From Chryseobacterium limigenitum (GTDB lineage Bacteria > Bacteroidota > Bacteroidia > Flavobacteriales > Weeksellaceae): a DNA stretch of 64,000 nt. Shown here in pieces: positions 51,068-58,847 of this stretch. Position 1 is the stretch's first letter; every line of letters begins with the position of its first letter. The position numbers were made by a program, and so were the translations under genes. The notes beneath the pieces are model-generated. The model ran no database searches, was not told the DNA's origin, and worked only from the letters and a program-made list of their open reading frames with translations. The stretch is taken from assembly GCF_900114875.1 (NCBI RefSeq), contig NZ_FPKW01000017.1, forward strand, positions 1 through 64,000. The letters run 5' to 3'.

Positions 51068-52180
51068 GTGATCAACAACGACCAGATAAAAGAAGTTCAA
51101 TCCAGAATTGAAGACCTATATAAATATCTTCACATAGAAAAAAAGAAGATAGAAATTTCTAATGACGATGAAAAAACGGCTGCACCTGAATTTTGGGATA
51201 ATCCTAAAACAGCTGAAACTTTCCTGAAACAGCTTCGTTCCAAGAAGAAATGGGTGGAAGGTTATGACGAAATCAGCACCCAGTTTGAAGATTTACAGGT
51301 TTTGGCTGAGTTTGCCAAAGAAGATCCCGATTCTGAAAAAGAATTAGACGAAACCTTTCCTAAACTGGTAGAAAAAATCGAAGATCTTGAGTTTAAAAAC
51401 ATGCTTTCTAATGAAGGTGATGAACTTTCCGCTGTTTTACAGATTACAGCCGGAGCCGGAGGTACAGAAAGTTGTGACTGGGCTGCCATGCTGATGAGAA
51501 TGTACACGATGTGGGCAGAAAAGCAAGGTTACAAAATCAAAGAACTGAATTACCAGGAAGGTGATGTTGCGGGAGTAAAAACCGTTACTTTAGAAATTGA
51601 AGGCGAATACGCTTTCGGATATCTGAAAGGTGAAAATGGAGTTCACAGATTGGTAAGAATTTCGCCTTTCGACAGTAACGCAAAACGTCATACGAGTTTC
51701 GTTTCTGTGTACGTTTATCCTTTGGTGGACGATACCATTGAAATTAATATTAATCCTGCCGATATTTCATTTGAAACAATGAGATCTTCAGGAGCGGGTG
51801 GACAGAACGTTAACAAGGTTGAAACCGCTGTTCGTCTTCGTCACGCACCAACAGGAATTATCATTGAAAACTCAGAATCCCGTTCACAGCTTCAAAATAA
51901 AGAAAAAGCGATGCAGTTGCTTCGTTCAAGATTATATGAAAAAGAATTGGAAGAACGTTTGAAAGCCCGTAACGAAATTGAGGCCAACAAAATGAAGATC
52001 GAGTGGGGAAGCCAGATCCGAAACTACGTCATGCATCCTTATAAATTGATAAAAGATGTACGCTCAGCTCATGAAACCTCAGATGTGGATTCTGTGATGA
52101 ACGGAAATCTTACTCCTTTCCTGAAAGCATATCTGATGGCGGACGGAACAGGAGGCTCGGCCGATGACATGGACTTATAA
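51068..52180 (+). CDS. prfB: Peptide chain release factor 2, without programmed frameshift
   Basis: 370 residues, GTG start. It reads UGA and UAA stop codons. SPFDSNAKRHTSFVSV holds the SPF stop-codon recognition motif and SGAGGQNVNKVETAVRLRH the GGQ that triggers hydrolysis. The frame is continuous from the start, so the autoregulatory +1 frameshift near codon 25 found in many bacteria is absent; the corresponding segment reads KYLHIEKKKIEI. Confidence 0.95.
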   Translation: MINNDQIKEVQSRIEDLYKYLHIEKKKIEISNDDEKTAAPEFWDNPKTAETFLKQLRSKKKWVEGYDEISTQFEDLQVLAEFAKEDPDSEKELDETFPKLVEKIEDLEFKNMLSNEGDELSAVLQITAGAGGTESCDWAAMLMRMYTMWAEKQGYKIKELNYQEGDVAGVKTVTLEIEGEYAFGYLKGENGVHRLVRISPFDSNAKRHTSFVSVYVYPLVDDTIEININPADISFETMRSSGAGGQNVNKVETAVRLRHAPTGIIIENSESRSQLQNKEKAMQLLRSRLYEKELEERLKARNEIEANKMKIEWGSQIRNYVMHPYKLIKDVRSAHETSDVDSVMNGNLTPFLKAYLMADGTGGSADDMDL

Positions 52181-52242
52181 ATATCATGTCATCTTTTAGT
52201 TAAATTCTTATAATTAATTTCCTTTTGAAGTTTATTAGACTT

Positions 52243-52250
52243 ATTTTTGT
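52243..52250 (+). promoter_or_regulatory. -7 promoter element of the DedA gene
   Basis: TATTTTTG, exact TAnnTTTG, 16 bases before the ATG at 52266. Confidence 0.5.
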
Positions 52251-52265
52251 TACTTATCAATATAT

Positions 52266-52967
52266 ATGGAAGATTTCAATAGCTGGCGAGATTTATTAAA
52301 CCCTGAGTTTTATATAAAAATGGGAGGGTTTTGGCTTATTTTATTTATTGTTTTTGCTGAAACCGGTCTTTTTGTAGGATTTTTTCTACCTGGGGATTCT
52401 TTACTGTTCGTTTCAGGAATTTACGCTGTTGATATCATCAAAGAGACTTTCGGCTCCACAGGGAGCGATTTCTTAGATACTACCATTTTGGCTTCGGCGG
52501 TTGCTCTTGCTGCAATTATTGGTAACGAAGTGGGGTACTACTTTGGAGTAAAAGCGGGTCCTGCTTTATATAAGAAGCAAGACACGATGTTGTTTAAGAA
52601 AAAATATCTGTATCAGGCTCATGATTTCTTTGAAAAACATGGTGCTTTGGCTATCATTATGGCAAGATTTTTACCTGTTGTAAGAACTTTTACGCCGATG
52701 GTTGCCGGGATCGTGAAAATGGATAAAAAAGAGTTTTTAAGAGATAATGTGATCGGAGCTGTTCTTTGGTCGTTCCTACTGATTTTTGCAGGACATTATC
52801 TTGATAAATTATTCATGGATCAGTTTGGAATTAATTTAAAGGAAAAACTGGAATACATTATCATTATTATCGTTTTGGTAACAACACTTCCTGTAATTGT
52901 TAAATTCTTATTTGGTAAGAAAGAAGATCATTCTAAATATGAAAATCAAGATCAGGATTCTGAATAA
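52266..52967 (+). CDS. DedA family membrane protein
   Basis: 233 residues. FAETGLFVGFFLPGDSLLFVSG (re-entrant region), IGNEVGYYFGVKAGPALY, and ARFLPVVRTFTPMVAGIVKMDKKEFLRDNVIGAVLW (the R-F-x-P-x-x-R motif) define the family. Several helices plus a charged C-terminal tail. DedA proteins flip or recycle undecaprenyl phosphate or other lipids and influence membrane homeostasis. Single gene. Confidence 0.88.
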   Translation: MEDFNSWRDLLNPEFYIKMGGFWLILFIVFAETGLFVGFFLPGDSLLFVSGIYAVDIIKETFGSTGSDFLDTTILASAVALAAIIGNEVGYYFGVKAGPALYKKQDTMLFKKKYLYQAHDFFEKHGALAIIMARFLPVVRTFTPMVAGIVKMDKKEFLRDNVIGAVLWSFLLIFAGHYLDKLFMDQFGINLKEKLEYIIIIIVLVTTLPVIVKFLFGKKEDHSKYENQDQDSE

Positions 52968-52989
52968 ATAAATGACATCATAAAATATC

Positions 52990-53021
52990 AATAACCCGCT
53001 TTTGAAGTGGGTTATTTTTTT
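52990..53021. terminator. Bidirectional terminator after the DedA gene
   Basis: AATAACCCGCTT pairs with AAGTGGGTTATT, T run on the plus strand and A/T on the minus side; it also covers the last codons of the converging esterase gene. Confidence 0.8.
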
Positions 53022-53881
53022 ATCCAATCCAGAATGTTGGGATAGATGATGCTGTCTCTTTTCTTTTTATTGAAGAATCTTGGAACGTGACCTGTTTTTT
53101 TCATAAAAATCAATTTATGAGGAATATTTTTCTCAGTAAGAACAGAATCCAGTAATAATCCCTGATGCTGATTCACCAAGAAATCAGTATTTCCCTGAAA
53201 TAAAAGTGTCGGAACGTTGGTAACATTAGCAATCGGACTTGCTTTTTGAAATTCCTCAGACAGATTTTTTCGGTCAAATTTTACTCCCACAACCTTTTGA
53301 AAAGTCGATGAGGTATATTTTGAATAAAATGAATTCAGATAACCTTTGGAATAAAAATCCGTAGGCGCGCTTAGTGAAATGATTTTTTTGATTTCATTTG
53401 GATGGTGATACCCGTAAAGCAATGCTAAATGAGCACCCGCACTTTCTCCAAGAAGAATATAATTGTTGGGTTGTAATTCTGCTTTATCTGCTAAGGAATT
53501 AAATGTATTAATTGCTAAGCCTATATCCTCCAACTGCTCTCTGTAAGTGATTTTTTTAGATTTTGAAACCAGTCTGTAATTCATATTAATGCTCGGAATA
53601 TTATTTTCAAACAGCATTTTCTGAACCTGGATCATATGTTCTTTCTTACCTAATGTCCATGCTCCACCATGTACAATCAGCACAACAGGAGAGTCAACAG
53701 CATACTCTGTTGGGAGAAAAATATCCATTTTCTGTCTTTTATGTTCTCCGTATTTTAGGTTATAGATTTTCTGTTGATTGTTAGTTCCCACCCAGACCCT
53801 GAATTTTGTGTTACAAGAATTTAATAAAAAGCCGATACACCCTAAAGCAAAAAAATGATATCTGAGAATGAGCTTTTTCAT
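53012..53881 (-). CDS. Alpha/beta hydrolase (esterase), probable lipoprotein
   Basis: 289 residues with N-terminal FALGCIGFLLNSC, consistent with a lipoprotein signal. VVLIVHGGAWTLGKKEHM is the oxyanion HGG motif; LLGESAGAHLALLYGYHH has the G-E-S-A-G nucleophile; LLFQGNTDFLVN and TGHVPRFFN provide Asp and His. Best fit is the BD-FAE/hormone-sensitive-lipase-like esterase family. Probably cleaves acyl esters in the periplasm; substrate unknown. Confidence 0.82.
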   Translation of the reverse strand: MKKLILRYHFFALGCIGFLLNSCNTKFRVWVGTNNQQKIYNLKYGEHKRQKMDIFLPTEYAVDSPVVLIVHGGAWTLGKKEHMIQVQKMLFENNIPSINMNYRLVSKSKKITYREQLEDIGLAINTFNSLADKAELQPNNYILLGESAGAHLALLYGYHHPNEIKKIISLSAPTDFYSKGYLNSFYSKYTSSTFQKVVGVKFDRKNLSEEFQKASPIANVTNVPTLLFQGNTDFLVNQHQGLLLDSVLTEKNIPHKLIFMKKTGHVPRFFNKKKRDSIIYPNILDWIKK

Positions 53882-54073
53882 AGATTAAAATTACATAAAA
53901 AGTTTTTAAATCAATAAAACTAAAATATGATCTTTATTAAGTTTTTTGTATTGAATATTATTTTATTTCAGCAATCTTACATGTTGTTTTAATTTTCGAA
54001 GTTGTCGTTATTTTTTTTCATCTAAATTTATTCCTATAAAGTTTGTTTCGACTAATGTTTAAATAGACGGCTG

Positions 54074-54147
54074 CAACCCTAGCCCCGATTGAAATGAAAA
54101 TCTTTTTAAAAAAAAAGATTGTAATGAAAAGCGGGAAAAAGCTTCAA
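54074..54147 (+). ncRNA. Flavo-1-like RNA element, copy C
   Basis: Same core as copies A and B: GCAACCCTAGCCCCGATTG, then AATCTTTTT/AAAAAGATT hairpin, then AAAAGCGGGAAAAAGCTTC. It lacks the upstream flank that A and B share. Lies in the 371-base gap before the DUF808 gene; otherwise that gap holds only AT-rich sequence and a promoter. Confidence 0.55.
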
Positions 54148-54212
54148 ATAAAAGTTTAAATAAGTTGTATCTTAAAACCTCTAATAATCATGAATAAGTC
54201 GAATTAAATAAT

Positions 54213-54220
54213 TATTTTTG
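54213..54220 (+). promoter_or_regulatory. -7 promoter element of the DUF808 gene
   Basis: TATTTTTG, exact TAnnTTTG, 32 bases before the ATG at 54253. Confidence 0.5.
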
Positions 54221-54252
54221 CTCTTTAACAATTATTAAAAAAACATTAAAAT

Positions 54253-55134
54253 ATGGCGTCTGGTTTTTTTGCAATTTTGGATGATATCGCAGCTTTAATG
54301 GATGATGTGGCGGTTACAAGTAAAATAGCGACTCAAAAAACAGCGGGAATCTTAGGAGATGACCTAGCTGTAAATGCAGAAAAGGCCACAGGTTTCCTTT
54401 CTTCACGTGAAATTCCTGTTTTGTGGGCGATTACAAAAGGATCTTTTATCAACAAACTGATCATTCTGCCTATCGTATTTTTACTCAACTGGTTGTATTC
54501 TCCGGCTATTAATTATGTGTTGATTCTTGGAGGATTATATTTAGCTTTCGAAGGGGTTGAAAAAGTGATAGAATTTCTTTTTCACCGCGATAAAGAAGGA
54601 CATGAAGTGGTAGAAGAGATTGAAGAAGACGAAAAAAACTCTGAAGAAATAGAAAAAGCTAAGGTAAAATCGGCTATTACGACGGACTTTATTTTATCAA
54701 TCGAGATTGTAATTATTGCTTTGGGAACTGTCTTGGAAGAAAATCATCCTTTCATTACGCAGATTTTAGTAACGAGTTTGGTTGCATTTATTGCGACTGT
54801 AGGAGTTTACGGAATTGTAGCTTTGATCGTAAGAATGGATGATGCAGGATTTAAATTGATCAAAAAAAGTAATGATAAAGGCTTCTTTGGAACATTGGGG
54901 CATTTTTTGGTGAAAGCTTTACCTATTGTTATTAAAATTTTAGCTGTAGTGGGTACGATTGCTTTGATAATGGTAGCTGGCGGTATTTTTGTACATAGAG
55001 TAGAATTTCTTCATGGATTACTTCCAAGCTGGCCTGATGTCCTGAAAGAGCTTGCCTTTGGAATTGTTGGCGGATTGGGCGCTGTAGCACTTTTCACTTT
55101 AGGCAAAAAAGCAGTTTCAGTTGTTAGGAAATAA
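54253..55134 (+). CDS. DUF808 (YedI) family membrane protein
   Basis: 293 residues with the family opening SGFFAILDDIAALMDDVAVTSKIATQKTAGILGDDLAVNAEKATGF. It has six or so helices, FLFHRDKEGHE followed by a strongly acidic loop (about 110-135), and GIVGGLGAVALFTLGKKAV at the end. Homologues such as E. coli YedI are of unknown function. The next gene starts 3 bases later. Confidence 0.87.
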   Translation: MASGFFAILDDIAALMDDVAVTSKIATQKTAGILGDDLAVNAEKATGFLSSREIPVLWAITKGSFINKLIILPIVFLLNWLYSPAINYVLILGGLYLAFEGVEKVIEFLFHRDKEGHEVVEEIEEDEKNSEEIEKAKVKSAITTDFILSIEIVIIALGTVLEENHPFITQILVTSLVAFIATVGVYGIVALIVRMDDAGFKLIKKSNDKGFFGTLGHFLVKALPIVIKILAVVGTIALIMVAGGIFVHRVEFLHGLLPSWPDVLKELAFGIVGGLGAVALFTLGKKAVSVVRK

Positions 55135-55137
55135 TAT

Positions 55138-56055
55138 ATGAGAAGTTTATCAATTGATGTATTAAAAATAATTCTGGCTTTTTTTGTTGTTTTTTTGCAT
55201 ATGAATCTTTTGAGAGATGAGTATCCATCATTAAGTTATGTTCTCGTCAACGGACTCTTTAGAATTGGAGTACCTGTTTTTCTAATTATTACGGGTTATT
55301 ATTTTTATTTTGTTGATACTTTTGATAAGTTGAAAAAATGGTCAGTAAGAACATTTTTACTCTATGCAATATGGTCGGCAATTTATATTCCGCTTTGGAA
55401 AGAGGGGACGTTTTTTGCTAATATTATATTTGGTTACCACCATTTATGGTATCTGATCGGAACTCTACTTGCCGGAATTCTTTTGTTTACTATAAGGAAA
55501 AAATCAACTTCCGTATTGGTTGCAGTTATTCTTCTTTTATTCAGCATAGGATATTGTATCCAGCTTTTGGGAAATCTTCATTATTTTAAAGGTAAACTCG
55601 ATGTTGTATTCAATCTATTTCCACTGTACAGAAACTTTTTATTTGTCTGTTTTCCCTTTTTGGGAATAGGTTTTTTAATAAAGAAATTGAATATTGATGT
55701 TAAACAAAAGCCATCATTATTACTTGTTTTAGGATCAATTGCTCTTGTTATTTTTGAATCTTTTCTAAATTATAAAGTCATTCATTTAAGCCAAAAAGAG
55801 AGTATTGACATGTTAATTTCCTTATTAATAGCTTGTCCGTTGATATTTTTATATTGTAAAAATTTACCTTTTAAAACGGATTCAAAAATCTTGGCAAGCT
55901 TATCGACTGCAATTTATCTGGTGCATCCATTAATCATGAACTGGATTTTTAACTTATATCTTCCATCGTTTGAATTTGTCATTTTTATTACAGTGCTATT
56001 AATTGTAAGTCTAATCTTGGTTTTGGTGAATAGAAAAGTGAAATATTTACTTTAA
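55138..56055 (+). CDS. Acyltransferase-3 family membrane protein
   Basis: 305 residues, about ten helices. Opening SIDVLKIILAFFVVFLHMNLL has the Asp and His of the acyltransferase-3 motif; RIGVPVFLIITGYYF and HHLWYLIGTLLAGI (His near the active site) follow. Family members acetylate sugars or peptidoglycan at the membrane. Starts 3 bases after DUF808, so coupled in transcription. Substrate unknown. Confidence 0.82.
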   Translation: MRSLSIDVLKIILAFFVVFLHMNLLRDEYPSLSYVLVNGLFRIGVPVFLIITGYYFYFVDTFDKLKKWSVRTFLLYAIWSAIYIPLWKEGTFFANIIFGYHHLWYLIGTLLAGILLFTIRKKSTSVLVAVILLLFSIGYCIQLLGNLHYFKGKLDVVFNLFPLYRNFLFVCFPFLGIGFLIKKLNIDVKQKPSLLLVLGSIALVIFESFLNYKVIHLSQKESIDMLISLLIACPLIFLYCKNLPFKTDSKILASLSTAIYLVHPLIMNWIFNLYLPSFEFVIFITVLLIVSLILVLVNRKVKYLL

Positions 56056-56069
56056 TCCTTTGTTAATAT

Positions 56070-56135
56070 TTACAACAGAAATTGACAAGAAATCAATGAC
56101 AGTAAAAGTAAAAAGATAAATGAAATTTTCTTCAT
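56070..56135 (-). CDS. Micro-lipoprotein frame (21 codons)
   Basis: Minus-strand frame that starts MKKISFIFLLLLSLISC and adds only Gln-Phe-Leu-Leu after the lipobox Cys before TAA at 56070-56072. The TAAATTTG-type promoter TAATTTTG is at 56154-56161, 18 bases before the ATG. Too short for routine gene calling. Lies between the converging acyltransferase and dnaJ genes. Confidence 0.4.
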   Translation of the reverse strand: MKKISFIFLLLLSLISCQFLL

Positions 56136-56153
56136 GGTTTAATTTATTTAGTT

Positions 56154-56161
56154 CAAAATTA
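56154..56161 (-). promoter_or_regulatory. -7 promoter element of the micro-lipoprotein frame
   Basis: Minus-strand TAATTTTG, exact TAnnTTTG. Confidence 0.4.
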
Positions 56162-56180
56162 AACTAGACAATTACCAATA

Positions 56181-56208
56181 AAAAAAGGATTCCCGTAAGA
56201 ATCCTTTT
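56181..56208 (-). terminator. Terminator after dnaJ
   Basis: Minus-strand AAGGATTC pairs with GAATCCTT around TTACGG and is followed by a T run. Confidence 0.85.
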
Positions 56209-56214
56209 ATATTT

Positions 56215-57336
56215 TTAGTTGAATAAATCTTTCACTTTATCAAAGAAAGTTTTTTCTTTTCCGGAAGGTTCTGCAACCATTTCTCCGCTAGACATCTGCT
56301 TTTCGAAGAAGTCTTTCTGCTCTTTCGTCAGTTTTTGAGGGGTCCATACATTGATGTGGATGAACATATCTCCTTTTCCGTAGCTGTCGATGCTTGGTAA
56401 GCCTTTTCCTGCCAGTCTTAGGATCTTTCCAGACTGTGTGCCCGGTTCGATCGTGATCTTAACTTTTCCGCCAACGGTAGGGATTTCTCTTTTGGTTCCC
56501 AACGAAGCTTCAGCAAATGAAATATATAATTCCTGGTGAAGATTATCGCCTTCTCTTTTAATTACAGTATCAATTTCTTCCTCTACGATCACCAATAGGT
56601 CACCGGGAATACCTCCAAATGGAGCGTCATTACCTTTTCCTCTTACATTAAGCTGAATTCCGTCTCTAGCCCCCGCTGGAATGTTGATCGCGATTTCCTC
56701 TTCATCTTTTATTAAACCTTGTGCATTGGCTCCTGCAGGAATTTTATCGGCAACTTTACCGATTCCCTGACAAGTTCCACAGGTAGTCTGCGTCTGCATT
56801 TGTCCGAACATCGTGTTCATTACTTTCAGCTGAACACCAGAACCGTTACATGTAGGACACGTTTTTGAAGTAGCACCAGGTGCTGTCTTCATTTTTTTTA
56901 CTTTAAGAGTTTTTTGGGTTCCGTTTACCATCTCTTCAAGGTTCAGCTTGATTCTTATTCTTAAATTAGAACCTTTCACTTGCTGCTGTCCTCCGCCAAA
57001 ACCGCCGCCACCGCCGAAATGACCACCAAAAATATCTCCAAACTGACTGAAAATATCTTCCATATTCATTCCTCCGCCGAAACCGCCTCCTCCGCCAAAG
57101 CCACCGTTTCCGCTAACTCCTGCATGACCGTATTGGTCATATCTTGCGCGTTTATTGTCGTCGCTTAATATTTCATAAGCTTCTGCAGCTTCTTTGAATT
57201 TTTCTTCGGCCTCTTTATCTCCCGGATTTTTATCTGGGTGAAATTTGATAGCCATTTTACGGTATGCTTTCTTTATTTCTTCGGCTGATGCAGATTTGCT
57301 AAGTTCAAGAACCTCGTAATAATCTCTTTTTGACAT
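56215..57336 (-). CDS. dnaJ: Chaperone DnaJ with only one zinc centre
   Basis: 373 residues. J domain with HPD (IKFHPDKNPGD), a Gly/Phe-rich linker (GGFGGGGGFGGGMNMEDIF), then the Cys region, which has just two CxxCxGxG repeats (CPTCNGSG, CGTCQGIG) instead of four; by position these are the middle pair that makes zinc centre II, so centre I is missing. The C-terminal substrate domains follow (INIPAGARDGIQLNVRGKGND). Co-chaperone of DnaK. Known, as far as I recall, in Flavobacteriia. Follows grpE. Confidence 0.92.
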   Translation of the reverse strand: MSKRDYYEVLELSKSASAEEIKKAYRKMAIKFHPDKNPGDKEAEEKFKEAAEAYEILSDDNKRARYDQYGHAGVSGNGGFGGGGGFGGGMNMEDIFSQFGDIFGGHFGGGGGFGGGQQQVKGSNLRIRIKLNLEEMVNGTQKTLKVKKMKTAPGATSKTCPTCNGSGVQLKVMNTMFGQMQTQTTCGTCQGIGKVADKIPAGANAQGLIKDEEEIAINIPAGARDGIQLNVRGKGNDAPFGGIPGDLLVIVEEEIDTVIKREGDNLHQELYISFAEASLGTKREIPTVGGKVKITIEPGTQSGKILRLAGKGLPSIDSYGKGDMFIHINVWTPQKLTKEQKDFFEKQMSSGEMVAEPSGKEKTFFDKVKDLFN

Positions 57337-57348
57337 GTCTTTTTATAA

Positions 57349-57421
57349 TTGATTATCGATAAATGATAATTGATGCCTATTGCTTTCGGCTTATAGCCTA
57401 TCAATTATCTCTCATCATTTA
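57349..57421. repeat. Palindromic repeat between grpE and dnaJ
   Basis: Two partly complementary AT-rich arms (about 57349-57373 with GATAAATGATAATTGAT, and 57398-57421 with ATCAATTATC and CATTTATC) around a loop with CTTTCGGCTTATAGCC. Imperfect hairpin in the grpE-dnaJ transcript, related to the intergenic repeats at 6071 and 31059-31135. Confidence 0.55.
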
Positions 57422-57433
57422 TCATTGATGAAT

Positions 57434-57970
57434 TTAGTTTCCTGTTACTACTTTTGCAAAACGAATTACTTTTTCGCCTAACATGTATCCTGTTTCGATA
57501 ACGTCTACAATTTTACCTTTCAAATCATCTGAAGGTGCAGGAATTTGAGTAATAGCTTCGTGAAGATCTACATTAAAAGTATCTCCGGCTCTTACTTCCA
57601 TCACTTTTAACCCTTTTTCAGTAAGTTTATTTTTAAGTTTAAGATAAATAAGCTCAACGCCTTGAAGGTCTGATTCGTTTCCGTTTTTGGCGATTTCTTT
57701 TAAAGCTCTTTCAAAATCATCCAATACACCAAGCATAGATACCATCATGTCTTGATTTGCATACTGGAAAAATTCCATTTTCTCTTTAGAAGTTCTTTTT
57801 TTATAATTTTCGAATTCAGCGTAAAGACGGATGTAACGGTTTTTCTCTTCTGCCAAAAGTTCTTCCGGAGTAGGAGTATTTGTCACATTTTCTTCAGCAA
57901 CTGTTTCGTTCTGAGTATTCGTATCTTGTTGTGTATTGATGTTTTCTTCGTTGATATCCTGATTTTCCAT
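57434..57970 (-). CDS. grpE: GrpE nucleotide exchange factor
   Basis: 178 residues from MENQDINEENIN. Acidic Gln/Asn/Thr-rich start, coil (ELLAEEKNRYIRLYAEFENYKKRTSKEK), then the beta domain VMEVRAGDTFNVDLHEAITQIPAPSDDLKGKIVDVIETGYMLGEKVIRFAKVVTG. Exchanges nucleotide on DnaK. dnaJ follows; no dnaK or hrcA is in the window. Confidence 0.93.
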   Translation of the reverse strand: MENQDINEENINTQQDTNTQNETVAEENVTNTPTPEELLAEEKNRYIRLYAEFENYKKRTSKEKMEFFQYANQDMMVSMLGVLDDFERALKEIAKNGNESDLQGVELIYLKLKNKLTEKGLKVMEVRAGDTFNVDLHEAITQIPAPSDDLKGKIVDVIETGYMLGEKVIRFAKVVTGN

Positions 57971-57995
57971 TTTCAATAACTATTTTAAATAATTG

Positions 57996-58016
57996 TTTGG
58001 CAAAGATACTGCCAAA
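57996..58016. promoter_or_regulatory. grpE promoter with overlapping inverted repeat
   Basis: Minus-strand TATCTTTG (58001-58008) is an exact TAnnTTTG. It is embedded in TTTGGCA (57996-58002) - 7 bases - TGCCAAA (58010-58016), a perfect inverted repeat, so a repressor bound there would block the polymerase. It is not CIRCE. Confidence 0.5.
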
Positions 58017-58089
58017 TAGAAAAATATGACATTTAGGCAGATTGTTTTAACATATGAAAAATGAGGTAGTGACTAAAGAAGCTAGGGAA

Positions 58090-58284
58090 CTACACCGTTT
58101 TATTCTTATAAGGATAGGTCTTATAAACGACTATTCCAAAGATGGCCAGCAATGTTATTTTTCCAATTAAAAATCCATTACCGTAATTATTTAAAGTATC
58201 CCATTGGAAAATTATTATATCTGCGATAATATAAAGCAAATATAAAATTATTATAACTGATGTTAAAAATATCGTCTTTTTCAT
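58090..58284 (-). CDS. Small hypothetical two-helix membrane protein
   Basis: 64 residues: KKTIFLTSVIIILYLLYIIADIIIF, a polar turn with a short NNYGNG, then FLIGKITLLAIFGIVVYKTYPYKNK. No domain. Sits 41 bases downstream of the Bor-like gene on the same strand. Confidence 0.5.
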   Translation of the reverse strand: MKKTIFLTSVIIILYLLYIIADIIIFQWDTLNNYGNGFLIGKITLLAIFGIVVYKTYPYKNKTV

Positions 58285-58325
58285 GATAAAAATGGCGGTG
58301 ATTTAGAATATCACCGCCAATCAGT

Positions 58326-58619
58326 TTATTTTGTTATGATTGTAGTCGTAGGAGTGTAAATTCCAAAGGTTACGGCTGAGATCAGTCCGTTCAAAAAGGT
58401 TTGTTTGGTCTGAATGGTATAATTTTCTGCTCCGTCAGCTAGTTTTCTGGAGTCTGATACAGAAACCGGAACTAAGCCCTCGATCAGATAATGGTTCCAT
58501 TTTGTAACCTTGCTTGTGCCTGTAGCTCCTTTGCCGATTACGCTTGTGTAAGAATAGCAAGAGGTTAATGCAATTGAAGCTACAATTGCAATTGTCATCA
58601 TTTTGATTGTTTTTTTCAT
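58326..58619 (-). CDS. Bor-like lipoprotein
   Basis: 97 residues. Lipobox LTSC (IVASIALTSCYSYTS). ENYTIQTKQTFLNGLISAVTFGIYTPTT corresponds to the QQTFVNGLLGFITLGIYTP end of phage lambda Bor/Iss lipoproteins; the two middle blocks also fit. Bor proteins are surface lipoproteins linked to serum resistance in enterobacteria. Here it is a chromosomal single gene with no phage neighbours. The 228 AT-rich bases upstream (58620-58847) hold nothing I can name. Confidence 0.75.
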   Translation of the reverse strand: MKKTIKMMTIAIVASIALTSCYSYTSVIGKGATGTSKVTKWNHYLIEGLVPVSVSDSRKLADGAENYTIQTKQTFLNGLISAVTFGIYTPTTTIITK

Positions 58620-58847
58620 TGTTTAAAAAATTTAAATTAAATATATTAAGTGTTAAAATTTAATTTTTTTGAGATAATGAAATCTTTTATTCAAATTATA
58701 TGCCAATTGAATTTTCGTTGAATATTTAATAATTAATTTATTTTTATGTTGTATTATAAATAATTAATTGTTTATTTGGTTAATTATAGTTTGGTTTAAT
58801 TTTATTCTTTTTTATTATTCAATTGTAGATTTTTATTCTAAATTAAA

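Noticed and set aside
51068..51180. Programmed +1 frameshift in prfB
   Set aside because: The frame is continuous from the GTG start through the region where the frameshift site would be; no TGA appears there.
57996..58016. CIRCE element for HrcA upstream of grpE
   Set aside because: The sequence does not contain TTAGCACTC-N9-GAGTGCTAA and no hrcA gene is present.
58620..58847. A gene in the AT-rich gap between mntH and the Bor-like lipoprotein
   Set aside because: No start with a sensible frame, no promoter pair and no conserved motif was found.
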